Assembly (NCBI RefSeq): GCF_018860915.1
Contig: NZ_JAHKQD010000009.1
Location: 247,455 to 311,454, forward strand
DNA length: 64,000 nucleotides
From: Colwellia sp. C2M11
GTDB taxonomy: Bacteria > Pseudomonadota > Gammaproteobacteria > Enterobacterales > Alteromonadaceae
Reading direction: 5' to 3'
A program made the position numbers and the translations under genes. The notes beneath the pieces are model-generated. The model saw only the letters and a program-made list of their open reading frames with translations, did not search any database and was not told the DNA's origin. This document shows positions 26,293 through 33,691 of the stretch, piece by piece; within the stretch, counting starts at the first letter, position 1; each line of letters starts with the position of its first letter.

Positions 26293-27318
26293 ATGAAAGC
26301 CATTGGCTATGAAAAATCTTTACCTATCAGCGAACTTGCTTCTTTAGTCGATATTGAGATGCAACAACCAACGGCTTCAGGGCATGATTTATTGGTACGT
26401 GTTAAATCAATTGCAGTTAATCCTGTTGATTGTAAAATTCGTCAAAATGTGTCTCCTGAGGGTAGTGAATATAAAGTTATTGGTTGGGATGCTGTGGGTG
26501 AAGTCGTTGGTGTAGGCGAGTTAGTAACTCACTTTAAGCTCGGTGATAGTGTGTTTTATGCAGGCGATTTAAATCGTCAAGGTTGTAATGCAGAATATCA
26601 ACTAGTTGATGAGCGTATTGTGGGTAATAAACCTAAAAGTTTATCTGATAGTGAAGCTGCCGCCTTACCATTAACATCTATTACTGCTTGGGAGTTATTA
26701 TTTGAGCGTTTAGCAATTAAACAGCAACAACCTGATAATAAAGATAAATCTAAGGATGTTCTTCTGATTGTTGGTGCTGCAGGTGGTGTTGGCTCGATTT
26801 TAGTACAATTAGCGAGTGTTTTAACTGGCGCTACTGTAATTGCTACGGCTTCTCGTGATAGCTCTGCAGAATGGGTGAAAAAACTGGGAGCTGATCATGT
26901 TGTTGACCACTCAAAACCGTTAGTTGCACAAATTGAACAATTGAATATTGGGCAAGTAACCCATGTTGCTAGCTTAACTCATACGGATTCATACATGGAT
27001 AGTTATGTAGAAATGTTAGCGCCAATGGGAAGAATAGCTTTAATTGATGATCCACAATCTGTCGATATTAAAAAACTTAAACCGAAAAGCTTGTCATTAC
27101 ACTGGGAATTTATGTTTACTCGTTCTATGTTTCAAACAGAGGATATCAATGAGCAACATAATTTACTGAATAGTATTGCTGAGTTAATTGATCAAGGCTA
27201 TCTCCAAACTACAGTAGGTAAGCACCTAGGCGGGATTAATGCGACAAATTTACGTGCTGCGCATGCAGATATTGAATCAGGAAAATCAATAGGGAAGATA
27301 GTGCTAGAAGGTTTTTAG
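26293..27318 (+). CDS. zinc-independent MDR alcohol dehydrogenase / quinone oxidoreductase-like protein
   Basis: This 341-residue protein is of the zinc-type alcohol dehydrogenase-like (ZADH/QOR) branch of the MDR superfamily. Pointers are Val-Asn-Pro-Val-Asp-Cys-Lys-Ile-Arg (about residues 46-54), Gly-Trp-Asp-Ala-Val-Gly-Glu-Val, Leu-Pro-Leu-Thr-Ser-Ile-Thr-Ala-Trp-Glu and the nucleotide loop Val-Gly-Ala-Ala-Gly-Gly-Val-Gly-Ser (about 163-171). No structural zinc cysteines are present. It would reduce quinones or activated alkenes with NADPH. A CGGAG ribosome site precedes the start. It diverges from the TetR gene and may be part of the same regulon. Confidence 0.85.
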   Translation: MKAIGYEKSLPISELASLVDIEMQQPTASGHDLLVRVKSIAVNPVDCKIRQNVSPEGSEYKVIGWDAVGEVVGVGELVTHFKLGDSVFYAGDLNRQGCNAEYQLVDERIVGNKPKSLSDSEAAALPLTSITAWELLFERLAIKQQQPDNKDKSKDVLLIVGAAGGVGSILVQLASVLTGATVIATASRDSSAEWVKKLGADHVVDHSKPLVAQIEQLNIGQVTHVASLTHTDSYMDSYVEMLAPMGRIALIDDPQSVDIKKLKPKSLSLHWEFMFTRSMFQTEDINEQHNLLNSIAELIDQGYLQTTVGKHLGGINATNLRAAHADIESGKSIGKIVLEGF

Positions 27319-27358
27319 TTCTTGACGATGGCATTCTAGTTTGGCTAGCTTTCCATCT

Positions 27359-29443
27359 TTAACAATATTCATTAATGATGTTAAAGTCTTGAATAAACTC
27401 ATTAAATGCTAGGTGATCTAAAGGTTTTGATAGTAAATACCCTTGAATGAAATCGCAATGTAGCTCTTTTAATATATTTAATTGGGCCATTGTTTCAACA
27501 CCTTCGGCTACGACTTTATAGCCCAATTTGTGCGACATAGAGATAATAGATTCAACAATTATTCTGTTGGATTTGTCTTTTGTATCTATAAGATTAATAA
27601 AAGTTCTATCAATTTTAATCGTGTCTATTTCAAGTTGCGTTAAATAATTTAATGAAGCAAAGCCTGTTCCAAAGTCATCAATAGCTATCTGTATTCCCAT
27701 ACGTCTTAAACTAGATAAAACATTTTTAACTTTTTCAAAATCTTCAATCAAGCAAGTTTCCGTAATTTCTATTTCAATCTGGTTTAGCGATAGGCTAGAT
27801 GAAGTAATGTAATTGATGAAATCACTTTGAAAGTTATCGTCTAGCAAAACCATTGGTGAGACATTAACTGAAATTATGAAGTTGCTAGGGAGTTGCATGC
27901 TGGCTATTGACTTGAATGTAGTCAAAAATAAATGAGATGAGAGTTGATTAATTCGATATTTTTTTTCTGCTATTTCAATGAAAATTTCAGGTGATACATA
28001 TTCTCCACTAGATCGTTGCCAGCGAGCGAGAGACTCACAGCCAACAATATGACCTGAAGATAAATCTAACTTGGCTTGAAAATAAGGAATAATTTTTCTT
28101 TCGTTGATGGCACTAATAAATTCTTCTTCTAATTCATTGTTTTCTTGGAAGGTTTTTCCTAGGCGATCATTATATAGTGCGTAATCTGTACCGCCGTTTT
28201 GTTTCACATGATACATGGCGATATCTGCATTTGCGATTAATGTACTAACATCCATACCATCGCTTGGAAAAGAACTAATTCCGGCACTCAACGTAACAAA
28301 AAAATCATTTGAATCAATTTCAATAGCGAAATCAGAAAGCGTGATAATTCGTTGAATTTTATTTTTAATCATCGTAAGTGTTTGGTTAGTATCAAAAATA
28401 ATTAAAAATTCATCGCCACTCATCCTACCTAAAATATCTTTATCATCAATACAGTTTCTAACACATTGAATTATTTTAATAATTATTTGATCGCCAAAAG
28501 CGTGTCCTTTGGTGTCATTTATTATTTTGAAATTATCAATATCAATAAAGGCAAGTGAAAAAGTACTATTTTCACTTGTAGCAGTCAGAATTTTATCTTC
28601 CAGTAAATTTAGTAAAAAACTACGATTAGGAAAGCCTGTTAAGGAGTCAAAATTGGCTTGTTTTTGAATGGTATCTTCATACTCTAATAGTGCAGTTGAG
28701 TCCGAAAATAATCCTATAAAGTTTACTATTTCATTATTTTCATTCTTAATAACACTTATACTTAGTGTTTTTGAATAATAGTCACCAGACTTTTTCTTAT
28801 CCCAAATATTGCCACGCCAAAAGCCTTTATCGTTTATAGATCGCCACATTTGTTGATAAAAGCTTTTACCTTGAATGCCTGATTTCATAAAACCTGAATT
28901 TTGCCCAATAGCTTCTTTTTTTGTATACCCGGTAATTTTGCAAAAAGCAGGATTCACATCAATAATAATATTCTTATGGTCTGTAATCATAATTGCGTCA
29001 GTTGTATTATGCTGAACCGACTCTGCTACTTTTAGCTTTTTATATTGATTATAGTGTGTTGGAATACTTCTCCAGAGTACATGTAAAAACCGCTCGTTAT
29101 TGTGGTAAATAGCGGTTAATTTAACTTCTACAGGAAATACTTCTTTATTTGCGTTTATATGCCACCAATCGAATTTATGCTCTTCATTATCATAAGCTTT
29201 TTCTATAATGCTTTTAGACTTTTCGGTTGATCTCATTCCACAAGGCTGTGTTTTAGGTGAAATGTCGGCAGGAGATATTGGAAAAATATTATCAGTATTT
29301 ACCCAGCCAAGCATTTGTTGAGAGGCTTTATTACAGGCGATAAAATGATTATCTTTGATTAACAGCATCGCATCTGATGATTGTTCAAATAATTGTTTAT
29401 ATAGACTGGTATCGTTCAATAATTTTTTACCATTGAATAACAT
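27359..29443 (-). CDS. PAS-GGDEF-EAL protein
   Basis: This 694-residue cytoplasmic protein has two PAS domains (about 12-130 and 140-258), a GGDEF domain (about 265-425) and an EAL domain (about 440-690). The cyclase loop reads Ser-Gly-Asp-Glu-Phe, a tolerated variant, and the inhibitory RxxD is replaced by Asp-Asp-Lys-Asp. The phosphodiesterase signature reads Glu-Ser-Leu, keeping the metal-binding Glu; Asn-Val-Ser, Glu-Ile-Thr-Glu, Asp-Asp-Phe-Gly-Thr-Gly, Lys-Ile-Asp and Glu-Gly-Val-Glu-Thr are intact. I expect phosphodiesterase activity; cyclase activity is uncertain. It is convergent to the oxidoreductase at 26293. Confidence 0.92.
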   Translation of the reverse strand: MLFNGKKLLNDTSLYKQLFEQSSDAMLLIKDNHFIACNKASQQMLGWVNTDNIFPISPADISPKTQPCGMRSTEKSKSIIEKAYDNEEHKFDWWHINANKEVFPVEVKLTAIYHNNERFLHVLWRSIPTHYNQYKKLKVAESVQHNTTDAIMITDHKNIIIDVNPAFCKITGYTKKEAIGQNSGFMKSGIQGKSFYQQMWRSINDKGFWRGNIWDKKKSGDYYSKTLSISVIKNENNEIVNFIGLFSDSTALLEYEDTIQKQANFDSLTGFPNRSFLLNLLEDKILTATSENSTFSLAFIDIDNFKIINDTKGHAFGDQIIIKIIQCVRNCIDDKDILGRMSGDEFLIIFDTNQTLTMIKNKIQRIITLSDFAIEIDSNDFFVTLSAGISSFPSDGMDVSTLIANADIAMYHVKQNGGTDYALYNDRLGKTFQENNELEEEFISAINERKIIPYFQAKLDLSSGHIVGCESLARWQRSSGEYVSPEIFIEIAEKKYRINQLSSHLFLTTFKSIASMQLPSNFIISVNVSPMVLLDDNFQSDFINYITSSSLSLNQIEIEITETCLIEDFEKVKNVLSSLRRMGIQIAIDDFGTGFASLNYLTQLEIDTIKIDRTFINLIDTKDKSNRIIVESIISMSHKLGYKVVAEGVETMAQLNILKELHCDFIQGYLLSKPLDHLAFNEFIQDFNIINEYC

Positions 29444-29886
29444 TTCATTGCCCCATTTTAAATGTACTTCATATGCGACCGACTATTCATATTTATTCCA
29501 TTAACTATTTGTCATTTGAAATATTTTTTGATGTGCAAGGAGCTAAACATGAGTTGAACAGAAAATCACAACATCTAAATCTTCTTGATTTCTATCATCA
29601 AGTTATCAAGCATAAATCTATAAATCATTGTTTTTTTTGTGGTTTAATTTTTGTTTTCGTATTGTGGATATACAAAATTGGTTATGTTTTCAATGAAGGT
29701 GATGTGGGTTGTATAATTTTATTGGGATAACAGTAGTTTTGTGCTGAGGAGCACCTTATTTATTCTTATTAAACCTTATAATTTGTCAAGGTATTGTGCG
29801 TAAAATGTATACTGGCTGCTGTTGACTTAGTTAGGCTATATGGATAGTTTCTTAGTACAAAATTTAAGTAACTATAATTAACCAAT
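29444..29886. other. intergenic region between a GGDEF/EAL gene and an AraC gene
   Basis: About 440 bp of A+T-rich sequence hold the divergent promoters. An open frame at 29473-29730 (85 codons) lacks a good ribosome site and has no recognisable domain, so I do not call it a gene. I found no strong hairpin or repeat. Confidence 0.5.
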
Positions 29887-30846
29887 GTGACAGATTTAGA
29901 GTTTTATTCCATCGATGAGTACCGTAAAGTACTTATAAATATGGACGTATATGCCACCCAACTATCCCCAGGAATTTTTTCGTGTCAGCAGCGACAATTT
30001 GAATTACCTAAAGTAATAATAAGTGATAAGTTTATTAACACTTCTGTACAATTTCATGCTCGAATAACAGAAGATTGTTTTTATATTGTTATCCCCTATA
30101 AAGGAGCTACTGGCCTACTTGTAAATGGTAAAGGTTTTTTAGCTAATCAACCTTTAGTTTTTAAACAGGGTCAAGAAATCTTGACTAGGATTCCTAAGCA
30201 TTATCCTAAATATTATGTGGTTATTATCTCTTCAGAAGAATTGGCTAGTTATTACGGTAGTGAAAATTTAAGTATTTTAAAAGAGGTACTTGACTATCAG
30301 TATTTTGATAGCCAAGGTTTTTCTAGTAATATCAATACATTAAATAATTTAAGTCATACAATTGATAGTTTACTTAATAATAGACATATACTCAATTATC
30401 AATCGGTTATAGATGCACAAGAAACTATTATTCACTTATTATGTGATTTATTATCACTAAGCTCAACCAATCTGACTATCTCTAGTATCAGGAAACCCCG
30501 ACAATTTGAAATTGTTAGTCGAGCATTAAATTATATGCACAAAACTAATGATTTTAAGATGACAATTCCTGAGTTGGCAAAAGCCAGTTTTTGTTGCGTT
30601 CGCACCTTGGAGTATAGTTTTAAGCAAATTATTGGTATGACACCGAAACAATATATAATTACACGTAGGCTACAGCAAATTCATATAACGTTAAAAGAAG
30701 ATAAAACAAAAACGATTGCTGAGTTGACCAAAAGTTATGGGATTGTCAATCAAGGTCGATTTGCACAAGACTATTTTAAATTTTTTAATGAATATCCCAG
30801 TGATACTAAAAAGCAATCACAGGTCGTTGATTATTCTGGACAGTAA
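29887..30846 (+). CDS. AraC-family transcriptional regulator
   Basis: This protein of up to 319 residues has an N-terminal ligand- or dimerisation-like domain (about 1-200) without a known name and a C-terminal AraC double HTH (about 210-305). The second HTH contains the typical Gly-Ile-Val-Asn-Gln-Gly-Arg-Phe-Ala-Gln-Asp-Tyr and ends Phe-Asn-Glu-Tyr-Pro-Ser. The first reads Ile-Pro-Glu-Leu-Ala-Lys-Ala-Ser-Phe-Cys. The layout resembles EutR/PocR-like or OruR-like regulators. The start is GTG at 29887; an ATG at 29941 is an alternative, and neither has a strong ribosome site. It is alone, and its targets are unknown. Confidence 0.85.
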   Translation: MTDLEFYSIDEYRKVLINMDVYATQLSPGIFSCQQRQFELPKVIISDKFINTSVQFHARITEDCFYIVIPYKGATGLLVNGKGFLANQPLVFKQGQEILTRIPKHYPKYYVVIISSEELASYYGSENLSILKEVLDYQYFDSQGFSSNINTLNNLSHTIDSLLNNRHILNYQSVIDAQETIIHLLCDLLSLSSTNLTISSIRKPRQFEIVSRALNYMHKTNDFKMTIPELAKASFCCVRTLEYSFKQIIGMTPKQYIITRRLQQIHITLKEDKTKTIAELTKSYGIVNQGRFAQDYFKFFNEYPSDTKKQSQVVDYSGQ

Positions 30847-31050
30847 AACTGAAAAATATGGCTTTTACATAATGAGTACAAAAGGTATCTTCAAAGAATA
30901 AAGTAGGCACAGTTAAGTGCTATTAGCATTGTTAATATTAAATTTGGCGTATTTACAACTAGTTTTTAATTGCTGTATTTACGATAAAAGTAATTTTATT
31001 TAGTAAAATAAGAATTAGTATTACTCATTTTTCTTCTGTAAGAGCAAGCA

Positions 31051-31080
31051 CAATCCGTTAAAATAAAGTTTAACGGATTG
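31051..31080. terminator. inverted repeat between AraC gene and unknown periplasmic gene
   Basis: CAATCCGTTAAA (31051-31062) and TTTAACGGATTG (31069-31080) form a perfect 12-bp stem with a 6-base loop between two convergent genes. On the minus strand it comes about 12 bp after the stop of the unknown gene. The T-run is weak on both sides. Confidence 0.6.
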
Positions 31081-31091
31081 TTAAAAACTCT

Positions 31092-31880
31092 TTATAAGTT
31101 TAATAAATAAGATTGAATAAATTGACGTTGATTAGGGGCTTTAGGTGCTGTTTTGAATGTTAGAGTCTTACCGTTTTGACGCAGTTTTAACTGATCAGTA
31201 AATTGACATTCAATAGCATCAATATGAGCGATATCATTTTTAAAGCCTTGATTGTTTTCACACATATCTGCCATTTCAGTAGCTACCTGTGCGCAAAATG
31301 AACCTACAGCGTAATCTTTTAATGTATCATCATTAATGGCTTTCCAATCAACAGCTGTTTCTATTTTTAAGCCGCACTGTTTAACAATTTCGTTATTAGC
31401 CGCAGCGATTTTTTTCTGTTGATAACCTAAGTGTTTTTCGCGATTAAAATTAGCTAACGTAGCTTGAATATTTTGGCTTAATTGTTGTTCATATTGGGCT
31501 TTTAAACCTGCAACTATGCCAGGATCTGACTTTTCTTTTTGTGATAAGTAGGTGCCATCTCGTGTTTCTGGTATATAAAGAGTATAAGAGCAACAACGAT
31601 AGCCTTCACTCACAGTGACTAAGCTACGCTCAGAACCGTCATAAGTATATTTGTATGCCTTGTTGCTACCATGAGGTTTAAAATCGGTTAAAAATGTAAT
31701 GTCATCAATTTCATGATTAATACCAGTTACTTTTATTAGCGCTTGTTTGTTGTCTTTTGTCGGTGCAATAATAACATTAACACCATCACCCGAGCTAAGT
31801 TCTATTGGATATTTAGCAAGCTCTAATGCAAAGCTGTTAGATGACAAAAGTAGGCAGGTTATCAATAGTATTTTTTTCAC
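31092..31880 (-). CDS. periplasmic protein of unknown function
   Basis: I do not recognise this protein. The longest frame opens at 32030, but I chose GTG at 31880 because AAAGGA lies just upstream and the next residues make a signal peptide (Lys-Lys-Ile-Leu-Leu-Ile-Thr-Cys, cleaved near Ser-Phe-Ala). The resulting 263 residues are mostly polar. A region about 145-190 is rich in Gln, Ala and Lys and probably helical. Cysteines occur as a Cys-Cys pair near residue 93 and five more later, which could form disulfides in the periplasm. It diverges from the second TetR gene, with 272 bp between. No function can be given. Confidence 0.65.
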   Translation of the reverse strand: MKKILLITCLLLSSNSFALELAKYPIELSSGDGVNVIIAPTKDNKQALIKVTGINHEIDDITFLTDFKPHGSNKAYKYTYDGSERSLVTVSEGYRCCSYTLYIPETRDGTYLSQKEKSDPGIVAGLKAQYEQQLSQNIQATLANFNREKHLGYQQKKIAAANNEIVKQCGLKIETAVDWKAINDDTLKDYAVGSFCAQVATEMADMCENNQGFKNDIAHIDAIECQFTDQLKLRQNGKTLTFKTAPKAPNQRQFIQSYLLNL

Positions 31881-32089
31881 AATTAATCCTTTAAGTATAT
31901 ATTTTGTCAGTTTATAACATTGATAATAAGAGATTAAAAGCGCTATATGCTCTGCAACTTGATATATTTTTAATACTTGTGTTTTATTGGTAAAACTCTG
32001 ATTTTGTCGTAGTACTGTGAACTTCTCCAACTAATATCATAGTTTTCTATCATTCTAAAAAATAACTACCGTATTACATCTTTCTTGCA

Positions 32090-32107
32090 ACAGACCAATC
32101 GGTTTGT
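32090..32107. promoter_or_regulatory. TetR operator 1, upstream of the second TetR gene
   Basis: ACAGACCAATCGGTTTGT is an 18-bp inverted repeat with half-sites ACARACC/GGTYTGT, centred about 54 bp upstream of the TetR ATG. Two close relatives lie downstream of the gene at 32821 and 32862. Confidence 0.8.
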
Positions 32108-32152
32108 TAATATCCAGTGGTTAACAAATTATCAATATTAAGAGCCGTAATC

Positions 32153-32737
32153 ATGAGCGATGCTGAACAAACACGTGAAAAAATACTTACTGTAGCTGCT
32201 GATGAAATTCACCTACATGGCTTTCAAGCAACTGGCTTGTCTACCATCATTAATCGTTGTGGGATATCGAAAGGTGCTTTGTATTATCATTTCACTAATA
32301 AGCTTGAATTGGGTTATGCCGTTTTTGAAGAGAAATATATACCTATTTTTTTAGATACTTGGCAACCGGCATTGAGTCATGAAGACCCAATTGAAGGTTT
32401 GTGTGATTTTTTTATGTCAATGTGTGATGCTATGGTGTGTAGTGAAGCTGTTTGCGGTTGCCCATTGAATAACCTTTGTGAAGAAATGGCAAATGTTGAT
32501 GAAGGTTTTCGTTTACGCATATTAACAATGCAAGAAAAGCTCAATCAACTAATGGTTGAGTCTTTAGGGCGAGTAAAAAGTGATTTGCGCGATAATATAA
32601 CATTAACCCAAGTTGCTTATTTTATTGTCGCCACTTTTTATGGTGCGACAACCTTATGTAAAGGTTCACGCAATAAATCTTTATTTCAACAAGTGATGTT
32701 AGAACTTTGTGTTTATATTCGTGCGTTGAGAAAGTAG
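32153..32737 (+). CDS. TetR-family regulator of an MlaC-like gene
   Basis: This 194-residue repressor has a TetR HTH (about 8-54: Ala-Thr-Gly-Leu-Ser-Thr-Ile-Ile, Ile-Ser-Lys-Gly-Ala-Leu-Tyr-Tyr-His-Phe) and a C-terminal ligand domain. I chose ATG at 32153; an earlier GTG frame at 32117 would start near the operator and lacks a good site. The ligand domain has four Cys in Met-Cys-Asp-Ala-Met-Val-Cys-Ser-Glu-Ala-Val-Cys-Gly-Cys (about residues 93-106), close to the pattern Cys-Pro-Leu in NemR-like redox sensors, so thiol sensing is possible but unproven. Operators before itself and before 32931 suggest autoregulation and control of that gene. Confidence 0.9.
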   Translation: MSDAEQTREKILTVAADEIHLHGFQATGLSTIINRCGISKGALYYHFTNKLELGYAVFEEKYIPIFLDTWQPALSHEDPIEGLCDFFMSMCDAMVCSEAVCGCPLNNLCEEMANVDEGFRLRILTMQEKLNQLMVESLGRVKSDLRDNITLTQVAYFIVATFYGATTLCKGSRNKSLFQQVMLELCVYIRALRK

Positions 32738-32820
32738 TTCAACGCTCAACATGTTTAGACATTAATAATATTTTTCATCTTTTCTCGCATAAATTTCAAA
32801 AATAGTACAAATAAATAGTT

Positions 32821-32838
32821 ACAAACCGATCGGTCGGT
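32821..32838. promoter_or_regulatory. TetR operator 2
   Basis: ACAAACCGATCGGTCGGT matches operator 1 (32090) with the shared core ACC-RATC-GGT. It lies 93 bp upstream of the MlaC-like start. Confidence 0.78.
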
Positions 32839-32861
32839 GATATTCTTCGCTCATTGAATAT

Positions 32862-32879
32862 ACCGAACGGTCGGTTTGT
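32862..32879. promoter_or_regulatory. TetR operator 3
   Basis: ACCGAACGGTCGGTTTGT is the third copy, starting 41 bp after operator 2 (about four helical turns) and ending 51 bp before the MlaC-like ATG. Two sites on the same face of the helix would allow cooperative binding. Confidence 0.78.
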
Positions 32880-32930
32880 GGTTGAGTGTAGCTACAAAAT
32901 TAAATTAATAGAGTTTTTCAGGAGCAGAAA

Positions 32931-33542
32931 ATGCAACGTATAGTAAATTCCATAGTGATTTTTTTAGTAATATTTTCTATGTCAACCTTATCTTATGGAA
33001 TGGATCAATCTTCACCTTATGTTATTTTGGAGAAGGTGGGCGATAAACTATTTAATCGCATTGCGGCTAGCCAGCAGGAAATTATAAAGTCGCCTGAAGT
33101 AATGCAAAATATTGTTGAAGAAGAGTTGATGCCATCAATAGATTATAGATATGCGTCATATCGTATTTTGGGCAAGCATTTGAAGAACACCACTAAAGAG
33201 CAGAGAGAGCAATTCGTTGATTCTATGCGTAGCTATTTATCAAGAACTTATGCAACAGCTTTGATGCAATATAAAAATCAAGAAATTGTATTTGAACCTG
33301 AAAAGTCAGTTGTAGGGAAAAAAATTGTAGGGATTAAAGTGCAAATAGTTGAGTTAAATAGTCCGACAATTGATGTTATTTTTAAAATGCGAAAAAATAA
33401 AAAAACAGGTGAATGGAAAGCATTTGATATGGTAGTTGAGGGTATTTCTCTGTTAAGCAGTAAACAAGCAGAATTAAGTAATAAGATTGCTAAAGAAGGT
33501 ATAGAACAAGTATCAACAGAGCTAGGGACAATTGCCGAGTAA
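32931..33542 (+). CDS. MlaC/Ttg2D-like periplasmic phospholipid-binding protein, orphan
   Basis: This 203-residue protein has a signal peptide (about 1-23, ending Leu-Ser-Tyr-Gly) and the MlaC fold pattern (toluene-tolerance Ttg2/MlaC domain): a long helix Ile-Ala-Ala-Ser-Gln-Gln-Glu-Ile, then Asp-Tyr-Arg-Tyr-Ala-Ser-Tyr-Arg-Ile-Leu-Gly-Lys, and a C-terminal Gly-Glu-Trp-Lys-Ala-Phe-Asp-Met-Val-Val-Glu-Gly-Ile-Ser. MlaC shuttles phospholipids between the MlaA and MlaFEDB complexes. No other mla gene is nearby, and this copy is under a TetR regulator with two operators in its promoter. It may be a paralogue used on stress, such as solvent or membrane damage. That role is inferred. Confidence 0.85.
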   Translation: MQRIVNSIVIFLVIFSMSTLSYGMDQSSPYVILEKVGDKLFNRIAASQQEIIKSPEVMQNIVEEELMPSIDYRYASYRILGKHLKNTTKEQREQFVDSMRSYLSRTYATALMQYKNQEIVFEPEKSVVGKKIVGIKVQIVELNSPTIDVIFKMRKNKKTGEWKAFDMVVEGISLLSSKQAELSNKIAKEGIEQVSTELGTIAE

Positions 33543-33644
33543 AATTAAAGGGTGCTAACCGAACTCTATTTTGCATAGGCTGTTAACTAAACTTTATATA
33601 GTTAGATTAACTTTCACTCCTAACCAGCACTAGGTCTGTACTGC

Positions 33645-33678
33645 TAAGCTAAATAACTCAATTAAGTTATTTAGCTTA
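33645..33678. terminator. bidirectional terminator between the MlaC-like gene and plsB
   Basis: TAAGCTAAATAACT (33645-33658) and AGTTATTTAGCTTA (33665-33678) form a perfect 14-bp stem with a 6-base loop, between convergent genes. The stem is A+T-rich, and no long T-run follows, so termination is inferred from its place. Confidence 0.65.
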
Positions 33679-33691
33679 AGATCATTTATGA

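Noticed and set aside
29473-29730. Open frame of 85 codons in the region before the AraC gene
   Set aside because: No good ribosome site, very biased composition and no family resemblance; possible but not supported.
31881-32030. N-terminal extension of the unknown periplasmic protein
   Set aside because: It would put 50 residues before a clear signal peptide; the GTG at 31880 has AAAGGA upstream and fits better.
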